From Tetraselmis striata (lineage: Eukaryota > Chlorophyta > Chlorodendrophyceae > Chlorodendrales > Chlorodendraceae), in assembly GCA_006384855.1 (NCBI GenBank), contig VCJN01001040.1:1-64000 (forward strand): DNA of 64,000 nucleotides, read 5' to 3'. Shown here piece by piece: positions 23,791 to 36,512 of the stretch. Position 1 is the first letter of the stretch, and each line of letters opens with the position of its first letter. The translations under genes were made by a program, and so were the position numbers. The notes beneath the pieces were generated by a model. The model had not been told where the DNA came from. It saw nothing but the letters and a program-made list of their open reading frames with translations, and ran no database searches.

Positions 23791-24810
23791 TCACTCCTGC
23801 AGCCACGGGTGCTGCATAGCCTCCGAGGCCGTAGGCCGGTCCACCGGGTTGACAGTCAAGAGGCTTTTGACGAAGTCCCTCGCGCCCTCGGAGACCAACT
23901 GCCACGCGGGATCAGCCATGGAGTACTCGCCGCGGCGTATCTGGAGCACAAGCCCTCGGATGCCGTTAGCACTGCCGAAGGGCGGCTCGCCGGAGAGGAG
24001 CGTGAAAATCAGACAGCCTAGACTCCAAAGGTCGCAGCTGGTACCATATCGTGCGTCATTCGAAAGAACTTCCGGGGCAGTGGACCTAGGAGTTCCGCAG
24101 GGCACCGAGAAGTGCGGCTCGTCATGAGTCAATTTTTCTGCGAGTCCAAAGTCGACGAGCTTGAGAGAGGACACGCAGTCATTCTCTCCGAGCACCACGT
24201 TGCTGAGCTTCAGGTCGCGATGGGCAACCCCCCGACCGTGCAGGTACTCCAGGGTGCGGAGCAGCTGTCGTGCGATGGTCCGGCAATCCTCCTCGGCGTA
24301 TGAGCCGCGATCGAACAGGCAAGTCTCTGCGTCGCGTCCCGATACCAGCTCTGTGACGAGGAAAATGCCTTGTTGCTCTTCGAAGTACTCAACGAATCGA
24401 ATCACGGAGGTGTGGTTCAACTGCTGTAGAAGCGCAATCTCATTCAGTGCTGTTGCTCTTGCGGACTTTTTGTTTGTGAAGAACACTTTCACAGCGACCC
24501 TCGCGCCGGTGTGCACGTCCACGGCGGAGCGTACGGCCGCGTAAGCGCCTATCCCAAGGACAGGGCCGAACGTGTAGCACGCCCGTAATGGCTTGGGGTT
24601 TAGTCCCTTTGGTCCAGCGTTGGTGTCGGCTTTGAGTGGCATTTCTGCGGAGCTGTTTGGGATCAATGTGAGAATGCTTCTCGGGTCGAAGCGGCGCTTG
24701 GGAGCCCGCCGCGAAGTCTTGCTTCCGCCGAGTGCTAACAATACGGCGTCGGCCTCGGTGGGACTGTCGTAGGGCGCATCGGCGGAAGAGTGGCGAGACA
24801 TTGATGCCAT
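23791..24810 (-). CDS. Ser/Thr protein kinase, CAMK-like, intronless
   Basis: An unbroken frame of 339 residues. A Ser-rich N-terminal extension of about 78 residues precedes a complete kinase domain (about 79-337). Seen: glycine loop GIGAYAAV, VAVK (Lys108), the helix C Glu in NEIALL (Glu124), AHRDLKLSN, DFG (220-222), CGTPRSTAPE, CDLWSLGC, and a C-terminal HPWLQE at the stop. All catalytic residues are present, so it should be active. The order of motifs and HPW ending suit the CAMK or polo-like groups; I cannot place it further. Unlike both other kinase genes here it has no introns. The first ATG is used; a second Met follows at residue 4. Confidence 0.85.
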   Translation of the reverse strand: MASMSRHSSADAPYDSPTEADAVLLALGGSKTSRRAPKRRFDPRSILTLIPNSSAEMPLKADTNAGPKGLNPKPLRACYTFGPVLGIGAYAAVRSAVDVHTGARVAVKVFFTNKKSARATALNEIALLQQLNHTSVIRFVEYFEEQQGIFLVTELVSGRDAETCLFDRGSYAEEDCRTIARQLLRTLEYLHGRGVAHRDLKLSNVVLGENDCVSSLKLVDFGLAEKLTHDEPHFSVPCGTPRSTAPEVLSNDARYGTSCDLWSLGCLIFTLLSGEPPFGSANGIRGLVLQIRRGEYSMADPAWQLVSEGARDFVKSLLTVNPVDRPTASEAMQHPWLQE

Positions 24811-26018
24811 GGTGATCCTGTACCTTAAATGGAAACGAGTGTGAGCCAGGGGCAGTTGTGTTTCTCAAGGCGCTGCGGGCATGACAATCGTATTGGTATG
24901 TGTATGTACGAGTGATGTGCGCCTGTGACAGCCATCCCCTGTGGATGGCCTGGTGCTGTTTGCAGAGCTGAAGGGGTACGAGATACCACCGATGCAGTCG
25001 CTACTGCCCCCGCCCCGTACGGCCGTAGTATCTTTTTGTGCTCCTGGTGTAACTGGTGCTACTGTATCCTTCGCGTAACTTTATTGGCGTTGCTACATTG
25101 GCGACAAGTTAGCCGCTAATATTTACTAGCGACTAAGGATTACTGGAAATTTACGGCAATGGCGGCAATATAGCACGATTCCAGTAGCGGGGATAATTAT
25201 TTGCTCGCTGATTTCAGCTTTAGTCGTAGCGACTAGTTCAGCCGCGTGTGCGCTGATAATGATTATTGCAGTGGCCATCCAGGCCATCGATGTATTCAAC
25301 GTACGGGTACGGATATTCGGATATTTATCTATAAATTGCAGCCGCCCCGCCAGTAGCATGCATGCATGCATTATTACCCTGTACGCACGACGCGCGGCGG
25401 ATCGAGCGGCGATCGACTGCGGGTACGACTCTAGAGTAAGGAATACCTGTACCCGCACGGCTGTCCTCACGTGAATTATATACAGTAAAATAAGCAGCAT
25501 TTTATAATAGACAAAGAACAAGAGCCTACCGCCAGGTACACAGCGCGTCACAAGCAACTACGTCAAAGTACAGTAGCGCGGCCCGGAGCTCGTACCGGCG
25601 GTACGGGTACCGTATCCGTAGTCATGCAAGAATGATGAAGCGTACTGGTACGACCGGTATTTTACCGCCGCCATAAGTAATGACGACTAATTTCCTATGG
25701 TAACGGTACAGTTTTTTTTTTTTTTTTTGGGTAACGGTACAGTAATGTCCGACAGGTGTGACAGCTACCGCCCGATAATATCTCATGTCGAGTTCGCACC
25801 TACGCTGGCGCACCCCAAGCCTAGTTGCACTGCCCGAACCTCGACAGGACGTACCCCATGGGCTTGAAGTTAGGGCCAATCTGGGACCCTGTGAGGGTGC
25901 TGACCTAGCGGACGTGGCCCTGAGGGGGCAGGGTCGGTCGTATTATGGGCCCGAAGTCGGGTCGGTTCAGCGTAGGTAACAAACACATGTCGCACCCCGC
26001 TTTCGTGGCGCGGCAGGC
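24811..26018. other. no gene seen; a T-run with flanking direct repeats
   Basis: A 17-base T run (25712-25728) is flanked by two copies of GGTAACGGTACAGT (25699-25712 and 25730-25743). Open frames are short and overlapping. Nothing else is supportable. Confidence 0.45.
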
Positions 26019-27290
26019 ATGCCGGCGACAAGGCGATCACGGCTCATTTGCTGGCCCCGCGACCATCAAACTGCCGGTGTGATACACACAGTAGGCCCTC
26101 GAGACGATAGAGGCCCCGCAGCAAGCCGTCCGACGTTGAAGTGGCCGCCGGTGCCCGCGATGGTTCAATCGCCGGCGAGCCCGGAGCCCATGGGTCATCT
26201 TAAGTTGCGAGATCGTGCGATCGGCGGACCACCGCTTGACCCCCATTTTCCGGCACATCCATGGGCCGTCACTTCTTACTTTCCCGCCGGCCCTAACCAC
26301 CGGGTGTACAATACTGCGTATGTACTAAATCTGGTCGAGCCCGCGCGCGCCTATTGGTATTGGTAGTGTAATGCTCATCATGTGAAACGGTAATGGACCG
26401 TCCGATGATTGGACGACCCACCATCAGGCCAACTGCCGGCCTGCGCCCACAGCGGCGCGAAGAGGACCCCCCCCCCCCCCCCCCACCCCTCCCCACGACA
26501 TCGCTACGCCCACCATGGACATCGATAGACCCGAGGAGCAAAAACAACAATCCAGCCGCATGCGATCCGCACGATCGCCGCTGCAAAAACATCGCCGGAA
26601 CCCAACTCCCACCGGCTACATGCGGCCGCCATCGCATACTGAAACGCCAGTCCCACATGCTTCTAACCGGCCTCCCTGCCGGCATAGACGACGCCAACCA
26701 CGTGGCCATGATGTTCGGCGACTTGGCGGCCAAGCATCAAGCGATGGACGAGGAGTCACGCGACCGTATTATTGTGACCCTAACCCGCACCCTCAGCCCC
26801 AAAATCGGAAGTGTAATCGTACTAGAAGACGTCTGGGTGGTGACTCGCCGCCCCTCCCCAAGCCCGCCGCCGCCGACCCATCAGGGACGAGCGGCACCAA
26901 GCTCTCCGCTACTATTGGGTCTGTCATCATGAGACGGGCCCGCCAAGCAACCGCCGCCACCGTCATGCAAACCCAATGGAGTGGAGAGGGCACATCGATC
27001 CTCGATTGACATTGCCGCCGCTGCTCCACCCGCATGCTCGGAGCACCGCACCTCGACGACATCAAGCGCCCGATACACTAGGTGTGGCTCCGCTCTCCCT
27101 CGTTCCGAAGCCTCGCGGAGGCCGACGTGTGGCAACACCTAGAGGAGGGCCTCGTCCCGGCCTACGATCAGCCCTACCCAATATAGGCGAAGAGCCGGCG
27201 AATCACCCGGCGGCGAAGCCAATTGAAATTAACATTGAAATTGAAATACAACGTGCTAGTCCCTCATGTTGTAGCGCTACTCGCAGTGCA
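26019..27290 (+). repeat. decayed GC-rich repeat family A, plus copy
   Basis: Matches the minus strand of 4267-5500 in the part around 26290-26650 (frame starting MDIDRPEEQK, plus the preceding 100 bases). A coding-looking piece follows (MDEESRDRIIVTLTRTLSP, near 26750), then a further one (LAEADVWQHLEEGLVPAYD, near 27110) interrupted by stops. The right edge at 27221-27265 has GAAATT repeats and GTGCTAGTC, like the ends of the long-TIR element at 3034-4266. No known domain; likely a dead transposon. Confidence 0.4.
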
Positions 27291-27487
27291 ACAATCGCAT
27301 AGCACACGGTGATGTGAGGGCGCGTCTACCGACTTGATTTTGCCCGTTCCCGCACGACGCTGCAAGCGCGGCATTTGCTCGGCTCAGAATTCCAAGCCCC
27401 AACGACGAACCATGCCTAGAGCCTACGTCCGCCGTCTCCCCTGCCCGCTGCGCCGAGCTGGAGGCCACGGCAGCGGATCTCGCAGCC

Positions 27488-28201
27488 TTGTTGCGCGACA
27501 CGTTGTCCTGCGACCCACAGCGGCCTAGCGGCACTGATTACGAGCCACGCTCGCCCGCAGTCCCTGACGCCGCCGCGAAGAGCCCTTCGCCGGCCGACGC
27601 GCCGCCCGCACGGGCGCCGTTGGCACGCCCGCCCCCCGCCGCCAGAGACTTTTTCACGTGGGAGGAATGGGCACCCCTTATTGCGCCCGGGTTCGCGATT
27701 CATCCGGCGCCCGGCGTGTCTGCGACGCCGGATCTTTACGACGTCTCTGCTGACGATACCACCAGAATTCTCACCGAGAAGCGGCGTTGGGCCACGCTTG
27801 ACCAGTGCCGCTCGCTGTACGGTTTCGGCTTCTACGATGCGGCTTCCCACGCAACCCTCTGCGAGGCGGCTGCGGCGATCGAGGGAGCGGCTAGCCATGC
27901 AGTCCCCCCTAGTCCGGAGGTCGTTAGCGTCCTTAAGGCGGTGATCGCGGCCTTCGGGGCCAGCAACCAACACCGCCGTGACTTCCTCGCCTACTTGCGG
28001 CTCAAGACGGCGGGCGATGCGGACGCGGGGGACAAGACGCTCGCCGAGATTACACGCGCTCGCCTCCTCCGGCCCCGCTACGCTGACGATGATTCGCCGG
28101 CAGTGGCGGCGCTCCGAGAGGAAGTTCTACAACGACAAGCCGACTACACCGTCACAGCCGTGGCGAAGGCGGCCGTCATCAGCGCTTCCGCGGCTCCCTA
28201 G
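27488..28201 (+). CDS. hypothetical protein, transposon-associated
   Basis: Open frame of 237 residues from ATG to TAG. After a Pro/Ala-rich N-terminus it continues as an even, mostly helical sequence (FFTWEEWAPLIAPGFAIH, WATLDQCRSLYGFGFYD) with little low complexity, so it probably is or was coding. I recognise no domain. It stands in an island of decayed elements, and its layout (disordered N-terminus, helical core) resembles gag-like proteins of retroelements; that is only an inference. Confidence 0.4.
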   Translation: MLRDTLSCDPQRPSGTDYEPRSPAVPDAAAKSPSPADAPPARAPLARPPPAARDFFTWEEWAPLIAPGFAIHPAPGVSATPDLYDVSADDTTRILTEKRRWATLDQCRSLYGFGFYDAASHATLCEAAAAIEGAASHAVPPSPEVVSVLKAVIAAFGASNQHRRDFLAYLRLKTAGDADAGDKTLAEITRARLLRPRYADDDSPAVAALREEVLQRQADYTVTAVAKAAVISASAAP

Positions 28202-28256
28202 CCAACGACGAGTTGCTCTCCGCCTCCCGGATCGACTTAGGGCATGCCATTCTTAG

Positions 28257-28440
28257 GGCATGCCATCTCTAACCATCGTAGGGACACATATGTGTATTAC
28301 AGCTCCGGCTACCGGCCTTCCCGTTCTGTTTCCATCCCCGCATCCTTCCGGTGCAACCTTGGGCTGTCCCGCATGTCTACTATCACCGCCTTCGCGGCTT
28401 CTCCGGCTTCCTCGCCCGGTTCGGCATAGAGCCCCAGCCA
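28257..28440 (+). repeat. dispersed repeat of about 170 bp, copy 1
   Basis: Clearly similar to 37916-38080: both contain GGGACACATATGTGTATTA, then TCCATCCCCGC and GCATGTCTACTAT in the same order and orientation. The two copies sit on either side of retrotransposon copy 1. Function unknown. Confidence 0.65.
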
Positions 28441-30249
28441 GTCCGCTGGCCCCGGCTAGTTGCAGCGTCGACCCGCTACACGGATAGGCGTCAAGCTAGG
28501 GCGGTGCAATGTTACCGTCTATTCCGACTAAGGCATGGGTGTACTGCAGAGGAGACCCAGTTGGACTAAAGCAGCAGAAGCGTCACGCCCGCTCTAGGTA
28601 TCTTGCGGGGGTCCCCATCCCGAAGCAAGCGCCATCGCGGCCGTTGTTAGATGGGGGAGTTGTTGTGTGGGATGTGCCGCTTGTGTTGATGTCGGCGAGC
28701 AGGGAGCACGAAGTGCCCGCCGAGTGGGGGTTGTGGGTGGAGGTAGGCGGCATGCTAGCGCGGGTGCGGGAGGTCCGTTCCGCGAGGGTGGTTCTGTCGG
28801 TGTTGGGGGTTGGTACGGTAGCCATAGGTGTGTGCGTTGGTGGGGGAGAGGCAGGTTGGGGAGGAGGGGTGGCGGATAAGTTAGAGCCCCTCGTCGTCGT
28901 CCATGGCCTCGCTCCCATTTTTTTCTTCCACGAGGTCGAGGTACTCCTCCCCGGATGGAGGGTAGTGGGTCGCCTGCCATGTTCGTTCTCCGCATGGGGA
29001 TCTGGTGAGGGCGTGCGTGTGATGGGGTGTAGTGGGCCGCCCGCGCCCAGGGCCACAGTCATGGCGGTGAGGCGGGGGTGCGTGCGGGGGAAGCGTCGGG
29101 TGAGCAAGGTGGCGGTCTCCGAGATGACTTTCTTGCGGAGGTCGGCTTCGGGGGAGGTCTCTCGGCATGAGAGGTCACTTGGGGTGCGAGTGCGGGCCGG
29201 GAGAGAGAGTTCGTTCGCTTGGGGCTTTTTGCCGATGAAGGGGGTCGGGACGCGGTTGCTGTGCGCTTGTGGGCCATTCGCCGCTGACGAGGCGCGGGGC
29301 TACAGCCTCGGTCCATGGGTTTGACGTCAGGGGGCTGCCGTGTTTGGATGGGTTGGCGTTGTGGTTATTGGGTTGCGGATATGCGGATGGTCGGGTCCGC
29401 GAGAGGGTCTGATGTCGGCTTGGGGCTATGTTAAGCGGAGGACTCGGTAGTCTGGGTCTCGGGTGGGAGGAAGCTGCGGCCCGTGATGTGGCTACTACCG
29501 CGGTTTTTCGTTCTGGCGGCGGCCGCCACTGGGCGGGCCGCGGCTTTGCCCTCGGCCGCCTCGGCCGCCTGACGTCGGGGTGCGGCGCTCTCTTTGGGTG
29601 CGCCGGAGGGCAGAGGGCTTTTCGGAGGCGCAGCCTGAGTCGATGGCGGTCCAACCCGCGAGCTGTGCCATTATTGCCGCCCGGATGAAGAGGGCACGCT
29701 CGGTGTTGGTGCTGTCCGGGCGGGTGTATCTGTGCAGGTTGCCTCCACCGCACTCGTCTAAGGAAACGCCGATGAAGCGTAGTCCGGCTCAACGGGTAGC
29801 GAGTGCGCCTAGCAGCCACGCGGGTCTACTGGCCGGTTGACCACTCGCCGTCATTGGTGGGGGAGGAGGGGGGGGGGGGGGGGGCATGCGGTAGGCGTTT
29901 GGGTTGGTGGCGTCGTCATAGATGGTGAAGCGAAGGCGGCGGGTCTGCGTCAAGATCACCGAAGATCACCGCCAGTGGGGAGGTGACCAACTCGCATGGC
30001 CCATGGGTCATTGTATAGCGGTCTACGTGGGATGGCGGTTTCACCCGTTTGGCAAGTACGGAGTTTGAGTTAGGTCGGGTACGTGGTGAAGTCGACACCG
30101 GCGGCTTGAAGCTCCTCGGTGAGGAGGGTCATATTGTGTGGGGCGCGGGCATGGAGTTATGCATGGCGACGATGGAGGGCGTCGATGACAACAGCCGCGA
30201 TTTGGCCCGGGGGGGCGGGGGCGGGGGGGGGGGGGGGGGGGGGGGGCGA
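28441..30249. other. decayed, GC-rich, probably coding relics on minus
   Basis: Minus frames at about 29780-29510 (SLDECGGGNLHRYTRP, ERALFIRAAIMAQLAGW), 29320-28990 and 28980-28880 (GEEYLDLVEEKNGSEAMDD) look like pieces of one or more dead genes, each broken by shifts. No family recognised. It ends in G runs at 29868-29884 and about 30210-30246, right at the left LTR of retrotransposon copy 1. Confidence 0.3.
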
Positions 30250-30662
30250 TGTTTTACTCCATTTTCCCTTTAGCCATAATGTTCTGCTAAACTAGCAGGT
30301 ATAATTCCCTGCTAAAGTAGTACGACTACGCATCCGCAAAGTCGCTGTACATATTAGTATTGCGGGTATAAATATTTGTAGTATAAGGCCGAAGACTATT
30401 CTGGAATTCTCTAGAGTTCTCTGACTCAAGCCTTACGTGGCTAACACAGCACGGGTATCCCATGACACCCGGCTAACATAGCACAGGTGTTGCTATGACC
30501 TCGGCGGATATAAATACCGCTTCGGACAAGTCTACTAGGGAGAATTCAGAGACAGACTATAACCCAGGAACCCATGTAACCAGAAGAGATTGGCCATACT
30601 TTCTAAATCGTCCCGCTGCATCCTAAAGGGCGTACAGAACATGCTTAAGCTAGAGCCTAACA
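30250..30662 (+). repeat. 5' LTR of retrotransposon copy 1
   Basis: 413 bp, begins TG and ends CA. Contains the same TATAAATACC promoter core as copy 2. Confidence 0.9.
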
Positions 30663-30693
30663 CTTGGTTTCGGAGCTGAGGCAGCGGCAAGCG

Positions 30694-31868
30694 ATGGCTA
30701 CACCATGAGAGACGTCACCCGAGGACAGCGGAAGCTTTCCGGTAGCGACCACTGCCGGCGAGCACAGCCGATTCCGCTCGAAGGAGGTCAAGAGGGCACG
30801 CAACCGACCCTCGCAAACATGATGAGCATGCTTCAACGAGCGACTAGCCGACCGAGTCGAGATTATGTCGACGGAGCAAGCGAAGATGCAAGAAGTAGCG
30901 CAAGCTACAAAGGTGGCAACGGCGGAAATTCGCCCCTTGGACGAGTACGTGCGGCAAGGCTTCAGTCATTTCGACGACCGAGTGAACCGAGCGAAGCCGA
31001 GTTGTAGAGCAGCAGATGCGCGACCAGCTTCGTTATGCCCGGACCCGCGACATGCATGAACTGATGCCGAGCGATGTGAAACCATCGAAGATCGAGAAGC
31101 TATCGACTACAAATATCGACGAGCTACGGAATTGGTTTCGTCATGGACGGGGTCACCTGAAATATCACAACGTAAATCCGGAGGAACCTCGTAGCGTGTA
31201 CTGGGCATCTGGCTACTTTCACGGACATCTGTCCAAGTGGTGGTATGCGCAAGTGGCGAGTACGCACGACGAAATTGGCGGCGGTTTTACCGGTATTACG
31301 CACATGGAGGCGGCACTAATCACCGAATTCTGTGGACGCACAACGGCGAAGCAAGCTTTTATCAATATGGATCGCGCGACACAGCGGACTACAGTACAAA
31401 AGTGCGCGAATTATTTCCGAGAGCAACTACTGGAGTTACCCCATCGTCACGAGGAAGATAATGTACATGACTTCCAGCGCGGACAGAAACTCTCCATTCG
31501 AAAGGAGTTGCCCTGAAAAACTCTAGGACCCCGGCAGAAGTTGTACAGGCAGCCCTGGCTGTCGAAGCTGCGGAGCGGGAGACAGATGTACACTGCGAGA
31601 TCCGTCGCGAGCGCCTGAACATCAAATATAGATGACGATGGCGACGACGACGAGCGGTACTTCAGCAGTGCTGAGGGTGAGGTTACAGAACAAGAAGACG
31701 ACATGTTGATGGCGCGGCGATTGACCGAGAAGGAGTTTGAGAGATTTAAGAAGGAGGGATGCTTCTTTATCTGCAGGGCGAAAGTTCTGTCATGTTGCGT
31801 CCGCGTGCCCGAGTAAGAAGAAGAAGATTTCTGATTATCGACCCAGAAAGACCCGGCCGGGAAACTAA
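30694..31868 (+). pseudogene. gag of retrotransposon copy 1 (broken)
   Basis: Aligns with the intact gag at 41072-42232. Its fifth codon is TGA where copy 2 has GGA. A 4-base insertion near 30840 and further indels near 30995, 31508 and 31785 break the frame. The capsid-like core is recognisable, and the end of the frame still carries the GGGAAAC heptamer (31859-31865) before TAA. It cannot yield a full Gag. Confidence 0.85.
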
Positions 31869-31979
31869 GACGTGAGTCGGCCGCGCGCGGCGCGCGGCAG
31901 GGTGAAGGACTGTCCCCTAAAACGGCTCGTGAGACTACAAAAGTACAGCCCTCGTATCCTCGAACGACACTGAGGCATG

Positions 31980-34900
31980 ATTTCCTCCACAAGGATTTCA
32001 GCGAATGGATGGTACATCGCGAATTATTTCACGAGTACACGAAGAAATACGGACCCTGCGACATGGACGGAGCTTGCGACAATGACGGCCTGAATTCTCA
32101 AATTTCTCGTAGTTTTTGCTGTCCAACGCGCCCATTTTAGAAACGAGATCTCGGAGAATATCGGCGTATTTGGCTAAATGCCCCGTATGACCGAATTGAA
32201 GAATTTTTGGGCCACTACCTTCTACATAAGTTATTGCATCCGCATCTGCGAGCAATAATTGTGGTCCCAAAATGGTCGCGTAAGCCGTGATTTCGACTAC
32301 TTCGAAATTTTCGTCTGGTGGATGAGTTACTAGCGGAGACTTCTGTGTTTACGTGTCCAACGAACGATGGCATAGAAGGTGCGAGACAGGATGTTGGCCC
32401 CACTCGATGGGCGACACAGATCTACGCTGACGATGGTGCCGGCGCACGGTTTCTACCGCAGCACCTGAGAACCCCACCGAAGCCTGAGTGGGCGCACTCG
32501 AAGGTTCTAGTAACCGATGGCAGGCGAGTGCTTCTGACTATAGAAGACAGCGGACTGATTTGGTTTCCAGAAGGCAAGCGCGGCGACACGGACGCGACGC
32601 CGGAGACAACAGCAGTACGACGATTACTCGAGCAAACTGGGTACCGGGTACAGGAGAGCAATCTACGGTACCTCGGCACTCAGCGGACGGGAAACAATCG
32701 GTGTCGTGTATACCTGTATCGCGTTCGTCGTAATACTGTACCTACGAAGACTCCTTTGAACCGTGCACTATGGACAACCTGGAAGAAATTATTGGAGGCA
32801 CGATGTACAAGTTATCTGGAGACGGACACAGTACGCTATCCACTACGGTACGAAAGCTTCGGCGAACAAATTGATGAATATGTCAACCGTAACGTCCGAC
32901 TACCTGGCGAAGACTCCACATCGAATGTGTGCAACGTATCTTCACCGAGCGGTACCCGACTACTAGCCGTTACTGGCGAATTGCGAGGACGACACAGTAA
33001 AATTCTGGTGGACTCTCGTGTAACCGAAAATTTTGCGAGTACTGAATGGGTACAATAGCATCAGTGCCCTACAGTATCCGGAGGAAGGTATCGCATTAAG
33101 CTGGCGGACGGCAGTGTGAGTACCAGTACCAAGCGGCTGAGGAGTGAAGTACTCACCGTAGGAGCTTTCGACTACAAATTGGACGCTATAGTTACAGACG
33201 TGGAGAAATTCGACATTATTCTCGGACAACCTTGGCTAGAAACAGTTAATCCTGACATCGACTGGATTGCTAAAATCAATAAACACCGGAAGATTGGACA
33301 ACACATTGCTACAGCGAAGCAGTACACAATACCTACGACGGTTTACCACCTGTACTCGGCTAAGATGGCGAAGGACGGAGCTGAGGAAGAGTCGTTGCGG
33401 TTGCGGTACGCGAGGTGTTCGATGCGGTAGCTGAGCTGCGTACGGACCATTCGACCGAGTGGACCGAGGAGCTCAAGGAGTCCCTTATGGAGTTTGCAGA
33501 CATCATCGCGGACTACTGACCTGCCACCGGAGCGCGAGTTCGACTTTGAGATCAACCTGGAGAGCGATGAACCCCCCAAGGAACGAACGTACCGTATGTC
33601 ACCAGCGGAGTTACAAGAGGTACGGTCACAACTTGAGGAACTGTTGGCAAAAGGGTAGATTCGTCCGTCCAAGTCAAACTACGGCGCCCCAATTTTATTT
33701 GTGCGCAAGAAAGACGTGTGTGTGGACTACCGTAAATTGAAGTACCTTACGAAGAAAGACCGGACCCCGCTTCCTCGTTTTGACGAATTATTGGACTCAT
33801 TGCACGGTGCGACTACTTTCAGTACTCTGGACATGTATAAAGGCTATCATCAAGTACGAATTAAACCGGAAGACATCTACAAAACAGCGTTCCGGACACA
33901 CTATGGACTCTACGAGTACTATGTGTTACCTTTCGGCTTGACAAACGCCCCAGCTGTATTTTAGACCATGCATGATGAACCGTGTTTTGAGACCCTATCT
34001 CGGAAAATTCTGCGTGGTATACATGGACGACGTGCCGATCTACAGCAAGACAGCTGAAGAGCATCTCGAGCACATCAGATTGGTGCTACGGGAGTTGCAA
34101 CGACACCACTTGCATATCAAGCTGTCGAAGTGTTCGTTCGGCCGTACTAGCGTGGAGTTTTTGGGGCATATCGTCGAAGCAGGACATATCAAGATGGACC
34201 CCCGGTGGAGGCAGTTCAACAGTGGCCCGTGCCGAAGACAGTAAAGGACGTACGAGGTTTTCTCGGCCTTGCTGGCTATCACCGCAAGTTCATCCATAAT
34301 TTCGCGGCTGTTGCGGAGCCACTACATGACATGACGAAGAATCAACCGGAGTTTGTGTGGATGCCTCGTGCTGATGCGGCGTTTCGTGCATTAAAGGACG
34401 CAATGGTACGAGCACATGTACTGAGTAAACCGGACACATCTGCGGACACCCGTTACACACTGTATACATATGCTTTTGGATTTGCAGTGGGAGCCGTGCT
34501 GCTGCAAGGTCTTGGCTCAGGACTTCGACCTGTTGCATACCATGCACGCAAGATGAACAAACACGAAGTTCACTACCCGGTACATGACATAGCAAGAGTT
34601 GTTAGCGGTTCGTTATGCACTCATCAAGTTCCGATGCTACCTCGATGGAGCGGCGGGCTTTACGGTCATCACCGACAATGACAAGCTACGACACTTCTTT
34701 CGCCAACGCAATTTGTCAACGCGACAAGTACGATGGCTGCAAGTGTTTGCGCCTTACCAACGACATATGGACATCGTCTACAAGCGAGGAGCTGCCAATC
34801 ATGCGGACGCCCTCTCTCGGCGACCCGACTTGAAGGATGCGCTACAGAAGCTAGAGCTGCTGAACAACTGGTCAGAAGACGAGGATGACTGCGAAATAAA

Positions 34901-36425
34901 TTCAGTTTTATTTTCTATGGAGTCGCGACTACATGCGGACAAGTTTTACGACGAAATCAAGACCGCATATGACTCCGACGAATACCTGGAATCGCTTTAC
35001 CATGCTGGCTCGTACGTCACAGTAACGGTATACTGTACGCCTACGGCTCGCGACTTTACGTACCAAATGTGGCGGACCTGCGACAACGAGCACTGTACGA
35101 ACTACATGACGCACCTACTGCTGGACACCGAGGAGGACGACGACTACTGGCGCGTACTGTGGAACTGTACTGGTGGTCCCGTATGAAAGAGACTGTCATT
35201 AATTACGTGCGACGCTGCCCTACTTGTTAACGCACTAAGGCGGCCCGGCATAAGCCATACGGCTTACTTCAGCCCCATGACGTACCGTCACGACCATTTG
35301 AGGTAATATCCCTGGATTTAATCACAGATCTTCCGGAGTGCCAGGGGTATGACTCTGTAGTGATTTTCGTATGTCTACTGTCAAAGCGAGTAATTGTTGA
35401 GCCAACTACGAAGACAGTTACTGCTGAAGGCCTAGCGGAAATTATGCATCGCTCACTTTTTCGTCATTTCGGCCTACCGGCTAAACTCATCTTTGACCGA
35501 GACCCAATATTTATGTCGGAATTCTGGCAAACTATGTTCAATACCATGGGTACTAAGCTGAACATCTCTACAGCTTTTCATCCAGCAACCGATGGCCGGA
35601 CGGTACGGAGTTTGACTAACCAAACTTGGGAGCAAGTGCTACGCTGCTACGTGCACCCTCTGCACGATGATTGGGTCAACCACTTCACCAACGTGGAGTT
35701 TGTGATCAACGCTGCTCAGTCGGCTTCGACTACTATGTCCCCTTTCAAGGCGACTTTGGGATTCGAGCCGACTACTACTACTCAACTCGCAACCGAGCCA
35801 AATCGAGCTCTTCATGAACACGTCAAGTATGTACAGGACCTTCATCGCTTCGCGCATGATTGCGTACTGGATGCTCAAACTCGTATGCATACTGCAGCTA
35901 ATCGTAAACGACTACCGTACCATTCAAGACCGGGGACAAAGTTAAGCTGAAAGCGTCTCAGTTCAAGTTTATTCAACAGCCTTGTCCTAAGCTACGCGAC
36001 GGCTACGTGGGCCCCTTCGTCATTACAGAGCAGATCTCACCAGTTGCTTTCCAATTGCAACTACCTGCGGGCGTACGAGTCCACGACGTGGTGCACGTGA
36101 GTATGCTGGAAAAGTGGTAGGACGACCCTGACCAAGCGGCGAAGCATGAACGAGTACCGATTGTCCATGACGCAAACCGATTCCATGCTCAAGACATACT
36201 TGATGTTGCCTTCGACAACAATGGCACTACTGGACTACTGTTTCGAGTGCAATGGGCGTTCCCGTATAACGTACCAAGCGAAGACACCTGGGAGCCCCTA
36301 CGCGGAGTCAAACACTTGGACATTTTCCGGTCGTTCTTACTGTCTAAACCATACCGACATTTTACTGTGAGCCCAGACTTCATTCGGTTCCGGAATCGCT
36401 ACCCAAGCCGAGTACCTTCCGCCTG
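31980..36425 (+). pseudogene. pol of retrotransposon copy 1 (broken)
   Basis: Aligns with copy 2 Pol. Stops replace Trp, Leu or Tyr codons at several places (for example near 32287, 33056, 33656 and 36118), and there are deletions such as 12 bases in the reverse transcriptase near 33713. The protease triad DSGA is altered to DSRV. One piece, 32318-33058, stays open for 246 codons and covers the Nudix-like and protease region with few changes from copy 2 in the Nudix part. Reverse transcriptase, RNase H, integrase and chromodomain remnants follow in order. Confidence 0.85.
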
Positions 36426-36512
36426 AACTTCAAGATCAAGACCAAGACTGTAGTTTCCTGTAGTCATGTGACACATGCACAGCGAGGACGCTTGTGCTTA
36501 AGGGGGAGAGAG

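Noticed and set aside
25126..25557. 143-codon minus frame
   Set aside because: Mixed low complexity, no domain, atypical composition; it looks like chance.
28509..29324. 271-codon plus frame
   Set aside because: Val/Gly-rich shadow of better coding-like minus frames; no motif.
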